Source: Paenibacillus lentus (GTDB taxonomy: Bacteria; Bacillota; Bacilli; Paenibacillales; Paenibacillaceae). Taken from it: a stretch of 64,000 nt of DNA. Location of the stretch: assembly GCF_003931855.1 (NCBI RefSeq), contig NZ_CP034248.1, forward strand, positions 2,914,001-2,978,000, in the 5' to 3' direction. The notes beneath the pieces were generated by a model, which saw nothing but the letters and a program-made list of their open reading frames with translations, ran no database searches and had not been told where the DNA came from. Positions 44,496-54,197 of the stretch are shown here, one piece after another (positions within the stretch are counted from its first letter, which is position 1; each line of letters opens with the position of its first letter). A program made the position numbers and the translations under genes.

Positions 44496-44543
44496 CATAT
44501 ACCTACTGAAGCGAATCGAAAAATTAGGGGGAACTACCTAACC

Positions 44544-44804
44544 ATGGCAATTAAACTTATTAACATCGGTTTTGGAAATATCGTATCGGCGAATCGAATC
44601 ATTTCCATTGTCAGCCCTGAATCGGCGCCTATAAAGCGGATTATTCAGGAGGCGAGAGACCGTCATATGCTGATTGACGCCACTTATGGGCGTCGCACTA
44701 GAGCAGTCATCATAACGGATAGCGACCATGTCATTTTATCGGCGGTTCAGCCGGAGACGGTCGCGCATCGTCTATCTATCAAAGACGACGACAACGACGA
44801 ATAA
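44544..44804 (+). CDS. remA: Extracellular matrix regulator RemA (YlzA, DUF370)
   Basis: 86 residues. DNA-binding activator of biofilm-matrix and osmoprotection genes in B. subtilis. Nearly the whole protein matches: [56 protein letters not shown] and [13 protein letters not shown]. The ribosome site is AGGGGG. Its stop codon overlaps the frame of gmk, showing close coupling. Confidence 0.95.
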   Translation: MAIKLINIGFGNIVSANRIISIVSPESAPIKRIIQEARDRHMLIDATYGRRTRAVIITDSDHVILSAVQPETVAHRLSIKDDDNDE

Positions 44805-44815
44805 TGGAGAGAACA

Positions 44816-45388
44816 ATGGCAAAAGGGCTACTAATCGTATTATCCGGGCCGTCCGGCGTAGGAAAAGGAACGGTTTGTAATGAACTTAGACATCGTTTGC
44901 CAGACCTGGTGTATTCCGTGTCTGCGACAACAAGGCAGCCGCGGCTAGGCGAGGAGCACGGTGTAAATTATTTTTTTAAAACCCGTGAGCAGTTTATGGA
45001 CATGATTGATAATGACCAGTTGTTGGAATATGCCGAATATGTCGGCAATTATTATGGAACCCCGCGCGATTTCGTTGAGCAGACGATTGAGAGCGGCAAG
45101 GACATTATTCTGGAAATTGAAGTCCAAGGCGCGCTTAAAGTGAAGGAGAAGTTCCCTGAGGGGATCTTCGTGTTTCTCCTTCCGCCATCTTTGGACGAGC
45201 TTAAAGGGCGTATCCAAGGGCGAGGTACGGAGAGTCAGGCGACGATTGATCATCGGATGTCGGTAGCTGCGGATGAAATCGCACTGCTTAAAAACTATGA
45301 TTACGCAGTCGTAAATGACGAAATTGACTTGGCATGCAAAAGAATTGAAGCGATCATTACAGCAGAGCATTGTAAAATTAGAAAATAG
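44816..45388 (+). CDS. gmk: Guanylate kinase
   Basis: Phosphorylates GMP to GDP. 190 residues from the ATG at 44816 (GGAGAG five bases before); an ATG at 44804 overlapping the remA stop is in frame but leaves no ribosome site. P-loop [18 protein letters not shown]-binding [22 protein letters not shown] (in two parts, the first ending at GEEHG), [14 protein letters not shown], and lid RIQGRGTES. The ribose and phosphate contacts appear intact. Confidence 0.95.
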   Translation: MAKGLLIVLSGPSGVGKGTVCNELRHRLPDLVYSVSATTRQPRLGEEHGVNYFFKTREQFMDMIDNDQLLEYAEYVGNYYGTPRDFVEQTIESGKDIILEIEVQGALKVKEKFPEGIFVFLLPPSLDELKGRIQGRGTESQATIDHRMSVAADEIALLKNYDYAVVNDEIDLACKRIEAIITAEHCKIRK

Positions 45389-45444
45389 CGGAGCACGGCT
45401 TTGCTGTGATTTGATGATGAATAACTAAAGAGGTGTTGATGAGA

Positions 45445-45669
45445 ATGTTGTATCCATCTATTGATAGAATGTTGGATAAAGTGGACAGCAAATATTCGCT
45501 GGTTGTCGCTGCATCCCGTAGAGCAAGACAGCTTAGAGAAGGGGATAAGAGCGAGCTGCAGCAGCCGAAATCCCATAAGCAGGTTGGTGTTGCTCTTGAG
45601 GAGATTTACGGCGACTATGTGCGGATCAAGCGAGATGCCAACGGAGACCCCTTAACCGACGACGAATAA
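45445..45669 (+). CDS. rpoZ: RNA polymerase omega subunit
   Basis: 74 residues from the ATG at 45445 (AGAGGTG upstream; ATG 45439 is also in frame but closer to it). It has MLYPSIDRMLDKVDSKYSLV, then ASRRARQLREG and KSHKQVGVALEEIYGDYV, the omega pattern with the family's final helix. It sits between gmk and coaBC as in B. subtilis (yloH). Confidence 0.93.
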   Translation: MLYPSIDRMLDKVDSKYSLVVAASRRARQLREGDKSELQQPKSHKQVGVALEEIYGDYVRIKRDANGDPLTDDE

Positions 45670-45781
45670 TGGGCACCGCCTCCGGGTGCTATAGAACACT
45701 TTTTTAAGTGCTTTATTTACGACAACCGCGAGGTTGTTGTTTTTTTCTGTAATGAATAGGAGCGAAAGAGAGGGGATCACG

Positions 45782-47011
45782 TTGTTAACTGGCAAAAAAA
45801 TATTGTTAGGGATCACCGGCGGTATCGCTGCATTCAAGGCAGCGTCGCTCTGCAGCAAACTCGTGCAACAAGGTGCCGAGGTTCGCGTCATTATGACGGA
45901 GTCCGCGACCAAGTTTATTACGGAGCTGACGCTGCAGGCGCTTTCCAAGCATCCTGTCTACACGGATACGTTCGATGAGAAAAATCCGCAAGTCATCGCG
46001 CATATCGACCTCGCGGATTGGGCTGATCTGGTGCTGGTTGCGCCGGCTACTGCCAATATTATCGCCAAGATGGCCGTAGGGTTAGCGGACGATATGCTGT
46101 CCACGACGCTGCTTGCCACCGAGGCTAAGATCATGCTCGCTCCAGCGATGAACGTTCATATGTATACGCATCCGACTGTGACGCGTAATTTAGCAGAGCT
46201 TGCTGCGCGTGGAGTGCTGATGGTAGAGCCGGGCAGCGGCCAGCTGGCCTGCGGCTACACGGGAAAAGGACGAATGGAAGAGCCGGAAAATATCATTTTG
46301 GCTGTCGAGGCTTATTTTGCCCGTGAAAAACGTGCGGCTAAGCGACCGTTAGCGGGGAGGAAAGTTGTCGTTACGGCCGGTGGAACTGTAGAGCGACTGG
46401 ATCCGGTACGCTATATTACAAATGATTCATCCGGAAAAATGGGATTTGCCATTGCAAAAGCGGCTTTGGATTTAGGGGCGGAAGTAACGATTATCGCGGG
46501 CAGAACGGATGTGGCTCCTCCGCTTAACTGGGCTGGCTTGACCTTTACTCGCGTGGAGTCTGCACAAGATATGTATGAAGCGGTCAATGCCGTTTGGGCG
46601 GATACGGACATCCTTGTTAAAGCGGCAGCCGTGGCGGATTATCGTCCTAAACAGGCGGCTGAGCATAAAATCAAGAAGTCGGGGGATTCCATGACATTGG
46701 AGCTGGTCAAGAACATCGACATTTTAGAGACGCTGGGTCAAAAGAAGAAGGCTCAATTCCTGATCGGCTTTGCTGCCGAGACGGATCATCTTGAACAGCA
46801 TGCCATGGATAAGCTGCGCCGCAAAAACTGTGATCTCCTCGTAGCAAACGATGTGACTGCGGAGGGCGCTGGTTTTGGCGCCGATACGAATATCGTGAAT
46901 GTCTATGATGCGAATGGGCTGGTGGAATCTATTCCTCGGGCGTCCAAGGACGAAGTCGGGCTGCATATTATGGAGCTGGCTGCGACACGTTTGACGGGAG
47001 AGTCGAAGTAA
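45782..47011 (+). CDS. coaBC: Phosphopantothenoylcysteine decarboxylase/synthase
   Basis: Bifunctional CoA biosynthesis flavoprotein. 409 residues from the TTG at 45782, with GAGAGGGG six bases upstream; the open frame further upstream lacks homology. CoaC part: KKILLGITGGIAAFKAASLC, APATANIIAKMAVGLADDML, PAMNVHMYTHP with the flavin and substrate motifs, and the catalytic-type Cys in GQLACGYTGKGRM. CoaB part: VVVTAGGTVERLDPVRYITN, SSGKMGFAIA, AAVADYRPKQAAEHKIKKSG. Its stop overlaps the priA start. Confidence 0.93.
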   Translation: MLTGKKILLGITGGIAAFKAASLCSKLVQQGAEVRVIMTESATKFITELTLQALSKHPVYTDTFDEKNPQVIAHIDLADWADLVLVAPATANIIAKMAVGLADDMLSTTLLATEAKIMLAPAMNVHMYTHPTVTRNLAELAARGVLMVEPGSGQLACGYTGKGRMEEPENIILAVEAYFAREKRAAKRPLAGRKVVVTAGGTVERLDPVRYITNDSSGKMGFAIAKAALDLGAEVTIIAGRTDVAPPLNWAGLTFTRVESAQDMYEAVNAVWADTDILVKAAAVADYRPKQAAEHKIKKSGDSMTLELVKNIDILETLGQKKKAQFLIGFAAETDHLEQHAMDKLRRKNCDLLVANDVTAEGAGFGADTNIVNVYDANGLVESIPRASKDEVGLHIMELAATRLTGESK

Positions 47012-49545
47012 TGCATAAAATGGCAAAAGTAATTGTCGATGTGCCGAGCCGGGAAACCGACCGGCCTTTTGACTATTTAATCCCAGAGTCGATGAGCGGC
47101 TGGATCGAAGTGGGGAGCCGGGTCGGAGTGCCATTCGGCCGCCGAACCGTACAAGGTTTCGTCGTATCCTTGCATGATCAGTTGGAAATGGATTCGTCCC
47201 GGATGAAGCCGATCGATGAACTGCTCGATCTCCTGCCGCCGCTGCCTTCTGATTTGGTGCAATTGGCGGCTTGGATGAGCCGAAAATATGCCTGTAGCAT
47301 GATATCAGCCTTGCAGGCTATGATCCCATCTGCGTTGAAGGGCAAAGCGGAAAGATATATCCACGTCGCGGATGAGCACCAGAGGGAAGAGGAGCGAACG
47401 AGTGAGGGTGTGCTGTTTAATTCGCAGGCTCTGCTAGGTGAAGCCGAACGGGAAATTGTTGCATACATTAATCACTCCGGTTCCGTGACAATGGCTCATT
47501 TAAGCGCTCGATACCCGGATCGGATCGAAGTGATTAAAAATTTGCTTGGGCAAGGGATTTTGTTTGAAAGCCAGGCAATTAAGGATAGAGTAAGGAAGAA
47601 GACAGTGAAGACCGTAGCTGCGGCAGTCAGTGGGGAGGCTGCGAAGGAGGCGCTGGCCTCGTTCGGAGGGAAGGCTCGCCGCCAGCGTGAGGTGTTGGAG
47701 TTCTTGCTGGAAGTGGGTGCTCCCCTATCGATGAAGGAAGTACTGTCTACGCTGCGTGTGACGGCCGGGACGGTTAAGAGCCTTGCAGACAAAGGGTATG
47801 CGACGATCGAGGATGTGGAGGTATTCCGCGATCCTTATCAAGATCGACACTTCAAAGCAACGAAACCACTGGAGCGCACACCCGAGCAGGAAGACGTATA
47901 TCGTTATCTTACGGAAACATTGGATGATCATAGGCACGGTGTGTTTCTTCTCCACGGCGTGACTGGCAGCGGGAAGACGGAGGTATATCTCCAGACGATT
48001 GAAAGATGCATCTCACTTGGCCGCCAGGCAATTGTTCTCGTTCCAGAAATATCGCTAACCCCGCAGATGGTGGAACGCTTTAAGGGACGATTCGGCAGCA
48101 AGGTTGCTGTCATGCACAGCCGTTTGTCTACAGGCGAGCGTTATGATGAATGGAGAAAAATCCGTGAAGGCCGGGTGCAGGTCGCAATTGGAGCCCGCTC
48201 TGCTGTGTTTGCTCCATTCGCCGATTTGGGTCTTATCGTCATGGATGAAGAGCACGAAACGTCTTATAAGCAGGAAGAAACGCCAAAGTATCATGCCCGA
48301 GATGTGGCAGTGGAACGAGCCCGTCAGCATGGTGCGGCGGTTATATTAGGGTCGGCAACACCTTCGTTGGAAAGCTATCATGCCGCTCGATCGCAAAGCA
48401 ACGATCATTTTGCTCCAATGATTCTGGAAATGAATCAGCGGCCTTCTGGCAGTCGATTACCAGGGGTCCATATTATTGATATGCGCGAGGAATTGAGGGA
48501 AGGGAACCGTTCAATGTTCAGTCGGGCTCTGCATCAAGGAATCGCCCAAAGGATCGAACGTGGAGAACAGACCGTGCTGTTCCTGAATCGGCGCGGTTAC
48601 TCGACGTTTGTCATGTGCCGAACCTGCGGTTATGTAGCTGGATGTCCAGAGTGCGATATCTCGCTTACTTACCACCAGAAGTCTGATAATTTGCGCTGCC
48701 ACTATTGCGGTTACGCCACTCCCGCCCCATCTGTATGTCCCGAGTGTCAAAGCGAACACATTCGTTATTTTGGAACGGGAACGCAAAGGGTAGAGGGTGA
48801 ACTGTCCAAGCTGTTTCCGGGTATTCGGGTTATCCGCATGGATGTGGATACGACGAGCGAGAAGGGGGCGCATGAACGATTACTGCAGGCTTTTCGAGAC
48901 AAGAAGGGGGATGTGCTGCTCGGCACGCAAATGGTTGCCAAGGGTCTGGACTTCCCGGATGTGACGCTAGTCGGGGTCATTGCTGCGGATACCGCACTGA
49001 ATTTTCCAGACTTCCGATCCGCGGAAAAAACATTCCAACTGCTCACTCAGGTCGCGGGCCGAGCCGGGCGCCATCAACTGCCGGGTGAAGTCTATATTCA
49101 GACCTATATGCCTGAGCATTACTCGATCATCCATTCGAGCAGGCATGATTATCATTCCTTCGTAAGGGAGGAACTGCAGCATCGCAGAACTTTGCATTAC
49201 CCACCCTATAGCCGTCTAATTCTTGTGACACTCTCGCATGAACAACTTCCCGTACTGCTTCGTATGGCGGAGAATTTTGCAAGCGAGCTTAGAGGAAGGG
49301 CGCAGCGTCTAGGATGGTATGGCGACTTGGATCGGCTGACGCCGGAGGCGCTCGATATACTCGGGCCCGTAGCCTCGCCGCTCCCGCGCATTAAGAACCG
49401 CTACCGATTTCAATGTATGGTAAAATATCGGGGAGATCTCGATGCGGTAACCCTGGTCCGCGAGACATCGGCGGCAACGATGGATCAGCTGCGGGACGCC
49501 TCGCTGCAAATCAGTATTGATGTAGATCCACAGATGCTGATGTGA
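47011..49545 (+). CDS. priA: Primosomal replication restart helicase PriA
   Basis: 844 residues. Recognises stalled forks and reloads the replicative helicase. N-terminal 3'-DNA-binding domain (VDVPSRETDRPFDYLIPESM; VGVPFGRRTVQGFVV), Walker A LHGVTGSGKTEVYL, DEEH box LIVMDEEHETSYKQ, zinc-binding region with paired cysteines CRTCGYVAGCPECDIS and LRCHYCGYATPAPSVCPEC, motif V/VI FPDVTLVGVIAADTAL and QVAGRAGRHQLPGEV. Start ATG overlaps the coaBC stop (TAATG). Confidence 0.95.
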   Translation: MHKMAKVIVDVPSRETDRPFDYLIPESMSGWIEVGSRVGVPFGRRTVQGFVVSLHDQLEMDSSRMKPIDELLDLLPPLPSDLVQLAAWMSRKYACSMISALQAMIPSALKGKAERYIHVADEHQREEERTSEGVLFNSQALLGEAEREIVAYINHSGSVTMAHLSARYPDRIEVIKNLLGQGILFESQAIKDRVRKKTVKTVAAAVSGEAAKEALASFGGKARRQREVLEFLLEVGAPLSMKEVLSTLRVTAGTVKSLADKGYATIEDVEVFRDPYQDRHFKATKPLERTPEQEDVYRYLTETLDDHRHGVFLLHGVTGSGKTEVYLQTIERCISLGRQAIVLVPEISLTPQMVERFKGRFGSKVAVMHSRLSTGERYDEWRKIREGRVQVAIGARSAVFAPFADLGLIVMDEEHETSYKQEETPKYHARDVAVERARQHGAAVILGSATPSLESYHAARSQSNDHFAPMILEMNQRPSGSRLPGVHIIDMREELREGNRSMFSRALHQGIAQRIERGEQTVLFLNRRGYSTFVMCRTCGYVAGCPECDISLTYHQKSDNLRCHYCGYATPAPSVCPECQSEHIRYFGTGTQRVEGELSKLFPGIRVIRMDVDTTSEKGAHERLLQAFRDKKGDVLLGTQMVAKGLDFPDVTLVGVIAADTALNFPDFRSAEKTFQLLTQVAGRAGRHQLPGEVYIQTYMPEHYSIIHSSRHDYHSFVREELQHRRTLHYPPYSRLILVTLSHEQLPVLLRMAENFASELRGRAQRLGWYGDLDRLTPEALDILGPVASPLPRIKNRYRFQCMVKYRGDLDAVTLVRETSAATMDQLRDASLQISIDVDPQMLM

Positions 49546-49665
49546 GGACGGTCTGTTCATTTTTGAAAGTCCCGATTCTGCCGGAGCATCGATGTGGACA
49601 GTTGCATATATATTTTGTAATAAGCAGGTAAATCTATAAAGAGGCAAGAGGAGGATGTTCCCAGA

Positions 49666-50148
49666 ATGGCAATTCGGATTATTGTCCACGAACCGGATGA
49701 AGTGCTGCATCAGGTAGCCAAAGAAGTAAAGAAGATTACCCCCAATGTGCAAAAACTCCTGACAGATATGGCGGATACGATGTACGATGCGGAAGGAGTG
49801 GGGCTGGCGGCTCCGCAAATCGGAATATTGAAACGGATGATCGTTATTGATGTTGGGGATGATCATGGACTAATAGAGCTTATTAACCCGGAAATTGTAG
49901 CATCGGAAGGGGAGCAATTTGGGCCCGAGGGCTGCTTGAGTATTCCCGGATACCGCGGCGATGTGCGCCGGGCTATGGAGGTTACGGTTAAAGGTTTGGA
50001 TCGTAACGGCAAGGAAGTGACTTATACCGGGACGGAGCTGCTTGCCCGGGCATTCCAGCATGAGATCGATCACTTAAATGGTGTGTTGTATACAGATATC
50101 GCCGAAAGAGTGTATGAAATTACGCCAGAGGGCGAAGAGAAGGAGTGA
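49666..50148 (+). CDS. def: Peptide deformylase
   Basis: Removes the N-formyl group from nascent proteins; metal-dependent (Fe/Zn). 160 residues with all three motifs: GVGLAAPQIGI, EGCLSIPGYRGDV (Cys ligand) and the HEIDHLNGVLY helix (His ligands, catalytic Glu). The ribosome site is AAGAGGAGG. fmt follows after 6 bp. Confidence 0.96.
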   Translation: MAIRIIVHEPDEVLHQVAKEVKKITPNVQKLLTDMADTMYDAEGVGLAAPQIGILKRMIVIDVGDDHGLIELINPEIVASEGEQFGPEGCLSIPGYRGDVRRAMEVTVKGLDRNGKEVTYTGTELLARAFQHEIDHLNGVLYTDIAERVYEITPEGEEKE

Positions 50149-50154
50149 CTCGCT

Positions 50155-51099
50155 GTGAATATCGTGTTTATGGGTACTCCCCAGTTTGCTGTACCCTCTC
50201 TCGAATCGTTGCTCCGTGAGGGATACAACGTGGTCGGCGTGGTAACGCAGCCGGATCGGCCGCAAGGTCGGAAAAGAGTATTAACGCCCACGCCAGTGAA
50301 GGAGGCCGCATTAAAGCATGGTCTTCCCGTGCTGCAGCCGCAGCGCATGAGAGCGCCGGAAGCGATTGAGGAACTGGCTGCGCTGAAACCAGATCTTATT
50401 GTTACCGCAGCGTACGGCCAAATTCTGCCGAAGGCTGTACTTGATTTGCCTAAGCATGGCTGTCTGAACATCCACGGCTCGCTGCTTCCGAAATATCGGG
50501 GTGGCGCGCCGATTCAACGCTCGATCATTAACGGCGAGAAAGAGACGGGAATCACGTTGATGTATATGGCGGAAGGATTGGATACCGGAGATATGATAGC
50601 AAAATCAGTCGTGCCGATTGAGGATGAGGACACCGCGGGCACGATGTTCGAGAAGCTGAGCATGGCCGGAGCTGAGCTGCTGCTGGAGCAATTGCCGCTT
50701 ATTGTTGAAGGCCGGGCCGAACGTATTCCCCAGAATGATGCGGAGTCTACATATGCCCCCAATTTATCGCGGGAGGATGAGCGGATCGATTGGACGTCAT
50801 CTTCGCGGGCGATTTACGACCGGGTTCGAGGATTAGTTCCTTATTCTGGCGGCTACACCCTATGGAATGACGAGGTATTCAAAGTGTGGGCCGTAGCTAA
50901 GCCTGTTGCTAGAGCGGAAAACTCTGCCGGCGGACCAACGCCCGGGACAGTATTGAATTTGTCGGAGCAAGGGATCGAAGTGAAGACGGGAGACGGTTCG
51001 GTGTTGTTAACTCGGGTTCAGCCAGCCGGCAAAAGGGCGATGGATGCCTCTGAGTTTATTCGCGGCGGGGTTATGCAGCCAGGGACGGTTCTCGTATGA
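50155..51099 (+). CDS. fmt: Methionyl-tRNA formyltransferase
   Basis: Formylates initiator Met-tRNA from 10-formyl-THF. 314 residues from GTG behind AAGGAGTG. Motifs: NIVFMGTPQFAVPSLE, TQPDRPQGRKRVLTPTPVK, LNIHGSLLPKYRGGAPIQRS (SLLPKxRG catalytic signature), and GITLMYMAEGLDTGDMI. The C-terminal OB-like domain starts near 205. It overlaps rsmB by an ATGA junction. Confidence 0.96.
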   Translation: MNIVFMGTPQFAVPSLESLLREGYNVVGVVTQPDRPQGRKRVLTPTPVKEAALKHGLPVLQPQRMRAPEAIEELAALKPDLIVTAAYGQILPKAVLDLPKHGCLNIHGSLLPKYRGGAPIQRSIINGEKETGITLMYMAEGLDTGDMIAKSVVPIEDEDTAGTMFEKLSMAGAELLLEQLPLIVEGRAERIPQNDAESTYAPNLSREDERIDWTSSSRAIYDRVRGLVPYSGGYTLWNDEVFKVWAVAKPVARAENSAGGPTPGTVLNLSEQGIEVKTGDGSVLLTRVQPAGKRAMDASEFIRGGVMQPGTVLV

Positions 51100-52595
51100 G
51101 CAGGGAAAAGGGAAGCCGTCCGAGCAGTGGAATGGAAGGACGGCACGGGAGCGCAGGGAATACTGCGTCCAAGGCTGTCCAGCGGGGTGCCAAGGGCAGC
51201 TCTCGTCGCCAGCATAAGTCGTCGGCACGGGATGCTGCGCTGCATGTGCTGACAGGGGTGGAGCAGGAGGGTGCTTACAGCAATTTGCTGCTAAACGCTG
51301 CGCTGCAGAAATCGGGCTTGACCGGCCCTGAAGCCGGACTTGCTACCGAGTTAGTTTACGGTACGATATCGCGCAAGAATACGATAGATTATTACTTGGA
51401 TCAATTCGTAGCGAAGGGAGTCGTCAAGCTGCAGCCCTGGGTGCGGAACTTGCTGCGGCTGAGCTTTTACCAAATCTTTTATTTAGACCGGATTCCGCCG
51501 CATGCCGCTGTCAATGAGGCGGTGAACATCGCCAAGCGAAGAGGACATCAGGGAATCTCGGGAATGGTTAACGGGGTGCTTCGGAACGTGCTGCGCCGTA
51601 AAGAGGAGCTGAAGCTGCCGGAAGATATGCCCTCAGTGCGCCGGATTGCGTTGGAACATTCCCATCCCGAGTGGTTGGTATCCAGGTGGATCGAGCAATA
51701 TGGCGAGGAGACTGCGGAGGCCATTTGCCGAGCGAACAATGAGTCTCCTCCCGTTAATGTTAGGGTCAATGGAATGCAAATCAGCCGAGCCGAGCTAATG
51801 CATAGAATGGAAGAACAAGGGCTAAAGGTAGCGGCCTCACGGGTTTCTCCTGACGGGATCATTGTGTTGAGCGGTGGCAATATGGCTTTAACCGATTGGT
51901 ATCGGGACGGTCTGTTGTCCATTCAGGACGAGAGTTCGATGCTTGTAGCCGAGGCTGTTGATCCGAAGGCTGGCATGACGGTGCTGGACTGCTGCGCCGC
52001 TCCCGGCGGTAAGACCTGCCATATGGCCGAGCGCATGGAGGGCGGTGGTCGAGTTATCGCGAACGACATTCATCCGCATAAGGTAAAGCTGATCGAGGAT
52101 CAGGCTGCCCGTTTGCAGTTAGGCAATGTACAAGCTCAATCAGGGGATGCCTTGGAGCTCGATAAACGCTTTGCCCCGGAATCCTTTGACCGTATCTTGT
52201 TAGATGCCCCTTGTTCCGGACTCGGCGTCATCCGTCGCAAGCCGGATCTAAAATGGGTGAAGACACCGGAGGATATTTCTGAAATCATCAAGATTCAACA
52301 GGATTTACTCGATCGAGCCAGTGTCCTTCTTAAGCCGGGCGGGGTGCTCGTCTACAGCACCTGTACGATTGAACCTGGCGAGAACGAAGAAGTGGTGAAG
52401 CAATTCCTTAGCCGTCACCCTGAATTTGAGCCGGCTCCTAAGCTGGCAGAGTGGCAACGATTTAGTCAAGAGGTAAGCAGGGAGAATAATCAAACCGGGA
52501 TAAACACCGATTCTATCGGTTTGCAAATCCTGCCGCAGCACTTTCATTCGGACGGTTTTTATATCGTTCGTCTGATGAAGCGTACAAATGCCTAA
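51096..52595 (+). CDS. rsmB: 16S rRNA (cytosine-967-C5)-methyltransferase
   Basis: 499 residues. The first 45 residues form a basic, low-complexity extension (REKGSRPSSG, GSSRRQHKSSARD). Next comes a NusB-like RNA-binding domain (AALHVLTGVEQEGAYSNLLL; VYGTISRKNTIDYYL; PHAAVNEAVNIAK), then the SAM methyltransferase: VLDCCAAPGGKTCHMAERM, FDRILLDAPCSGLGVIRRKP (catalytic-type Cys), and STCTIEPGENEEVV (second Cys). Translationally coupled to fmt. Confidence 0.94.
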   Translation: MSREKGSRPSSGMEGRHGSAGNTASKAVQRGAKGSSRRQHKSSARDAALHVLTGVEQEGAYSNLLLNAALQKSGLTGPEAGLATELVYGTISRKNTIDYYLDQFVAKGVVKLQPWVRNLLRLSFYQIFYLDRIPPHAAVNEAVNIAKRRGHQGISGMVNGVLRNVLRRKEELKLPEDMPSVRRIALEHSHPEWLVSRWIEQYGEETAEAICRANNESPPVNVRVNGMQISRAELMHRMEEQGLKVAASRVSPDGIIVLSGGNMALTDWYRDGLLSIQDESSMLVAEAVDPKAGMTVLDCCAAPGGKTCHMAERMEGGGRVIANDIHPHKVKLIEDQAARLQLGNVQAQSGDALELDKRFAPESFDRILLDAPCSGLGVIRRKPDLKWVKTPEDISEIIKIQQDLLDRASVLLKPGGVLVYSTCTIEPGENEEVVKQFLSRHPEFEPAPKLAEWQRFSQEVSRENNQTGINTDSIGLQILPQHFHSDGFYIVRLMKRTNA

Positions 52596-52659
52596 CTCAG
52601 GCTTGGTAAATGTGGGATTTAATTCCAGGCGATATCCTATATCATAGCCGAAAATGAAG

Positions 52660-52706
52660 CACATCTCTCGAATCGCACGAAGCGATTAGAAGAGATGTGT
52701 TTTTTG
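52660..52706 (+). terminator. Terminator after rsmB
   Basis: CACATCTCT..AATCG / CGATT..AGAGATGTG stem with a CACGAAG loop and a six-T run. Confidence 0.8.
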
Positions 52707-52789
52707 CTGATTCAATCTTTTAATTCAGCGCGTATAAGTCTGCCTGCGGACCCGTAATGCAGTGAATTCCGGGACGAATGTCGCAGAGG

Positions 52790-52951
52790 ATGGGTGTATC
52801 CAACGGCTTGGAAGGAGAAGTCACCGATTTTTTGAAGTCGGGTAATATTGTGGTCGAAATTTAAGGACGGCGGACGTTATATTGTCATGTCGATCACTTT
52901 AGCCGAGATGATTTCCCCACGATGGTGAGAGACACGATGGTGACACATTGA
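52790..52951 (+). pseudogene. Possible decayed small ORF with an internal stop
   Basis: An ATG at 52790 gives 24 residues (start MGVSNGLEGEVTDFLKSG), then a TAA at 52862; the same frame continues for 28 residues (GRRTLYCHVDHFSRDDFPTM) to TGA at 52951. The composition of both parts looks protein-like, and a CAA-to-TAA change would join them. There is AAGGAGAAG inside, but no clear ribosome site before the ATG. No family recognised; this is weak evidence. Confidence 0.25.
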
Positions 52952-53141
52952 TATAGTTAAATAGTCTTAGCAGATTTCTGAGCGGCTTTCACCGGGAATT
53001 GTTCGGTTTCTCTTTTCATATGGAAAAACTAGCAGTAAGGCTTGAAACTTACCGCACTTTAGTGTAAAAATGATTTGTGCTAAAATAGAAAGAATGAGTG
53101 GGCAACTGCATACGATATACTAATAGGACAGGTGTGTGAAA

Positions 53142-54188
53142 ATGAAACCTTTTATATACGACTACACTTATGAACAACTGCGAGACTGGGCTGTCGAGCA
53201 GGGTGAGCCAGCGTTTCGTGGAGGGCAAATCTTCGATTGGCTCTATGTCAAGCGTGTAAACTCTTTTGATGAAATGACGAACCTGTCTAAGTCGCTCCGC
53301 CAAAAGCTGAATGATCAGTTTGCCTTCGTCACTTTGAACGAAATTACAAAGTTTGAATCGAAGGATGGAACGGTCAAGTTCTTGTTCGGGCTGCATGATG
53401 ATCATGCGATCGAGACGGTGATCATGAAGCATAATTACGGCAACAGCATATGCGTAACGACGCAGGTGGGCTGCAAGGTCGGCTGCACGTTCTGCGCATC
53501 TACGCTTGGTGGATTAAAGCGAAATTTAACAGCAGGAGAAATCGTTGCTCAAGTTGTGCAGGCCCAGAAAATCCTTGACGCTCGCGACGAACGCGTAAGC
53601 AGTATTGTCATTATGGGAACCGGGGAGCCGTTCGAAAATTACGATGCCACGATGAACTTCTTGAGAATTATGATTCATGAGAAAGGCTTGAATATCGGTC
53701 AAAGGCATATTACGGTGTCGACAAGTGGAATCGTTCCGAACATTTATAAGTTCGCGGATGAAGATACGCAAATTAATTTGGCCATTTCTATTCACGCGCC
53801 AAATGATGCGCTTCGTTCCAAGTTGATGCCCGTGAATCGCCGGTTTCCTTTTGATGATGTGATGGAGTCATTGCGTTACTACATCGCCAAGACCGGGCGT
53901 AGAATTACGTTCGAATACGCGTTGATTGGCGGTGTTAACGATCAGGCGGAGCATGCGGAGGAGCTAGCTAGCGTAATTAAGGACATGCTTTGTCATGTGA
54001 ATTTAATTCCCGTCAACCATGTGCCGGAGCGAAAATATGTGAGAACTTCAAGAAATGATATATTTCAGTTTCAACGCATATTGGCGGATAAGGGAATTAA
54101 TGTTACGATTCGCCGTGAGCAAGGGCACGACATTGCGGCGGCCTGCGGTCAGCTGCGAGCGAAGCATATGGAGTCTGGTGCGAGGTGA
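53142..54188 (+). CDS. rlmN: Dual-specificity 23S rRNA/tRNA adenine-C2 methyltransferase
   Basis: Radical-SAM enzyme that methylates A2503 of 23S rRNA and A37 of some tRNAs. 348 residues from the ATG at 53142 (AGGTGTG upstream; a GTG two codons earlier overlaps it). The N-terminal RNA-binding part ([29 protein letters not shown]) is followed by the CxxxCxxC cluster [23 protein letters not shown], and the mechanistic Cys near the end in IAAACGQLR. It corresponds to B. subtilis yloN. Confidence 0.95.
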   Translation: MKPFIYDYTYEQLRDWAVEQGEPAFRGGQIFDWLYVKRVNSFDEMTNLSKSLRQKLNDQFAFVTLNEITKFESKDGTVKFLFGLHDDHAIETVIMKHNYGNSICVTTQVGCKVGCTFCASTLGGLKRNLTAGEIVAQVVQAQKILDARDERVSSIVIMGTGEPFENYDATMNFLRIMIHEKGLNIGQRHITVSTSGIVPNIYKFADEDTQINLAISIHAPNDALRSKLMPVNRRFPFDDVMESLRYYIAKTGRRITFEYALIGGVNDQAEHAEELASVIKDMLCHVNLIPVNHVPERKYVRTSRNDIFQFQRILADKGINVTIRREQGHDIAAACGQLRAKHMESGAR

Positions 54189-54197
54189 TCTGATCTA

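Larger units (their letters stand above)
52596..53141 (+). other. Intergenic region rsmB-rlmN
   Basis: 546 bp. It begins with the rsmB terminator (52660-52706). The rest is without a convincing gene, apart from an interrupted short reading frame at 52790-52951 (listed). Near rlmN, TTGAAA (53042-53047) with TAAAAA 17 bp away, and TAAAAT at 53081, are weak promoter elements. Confidence 0.5.
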
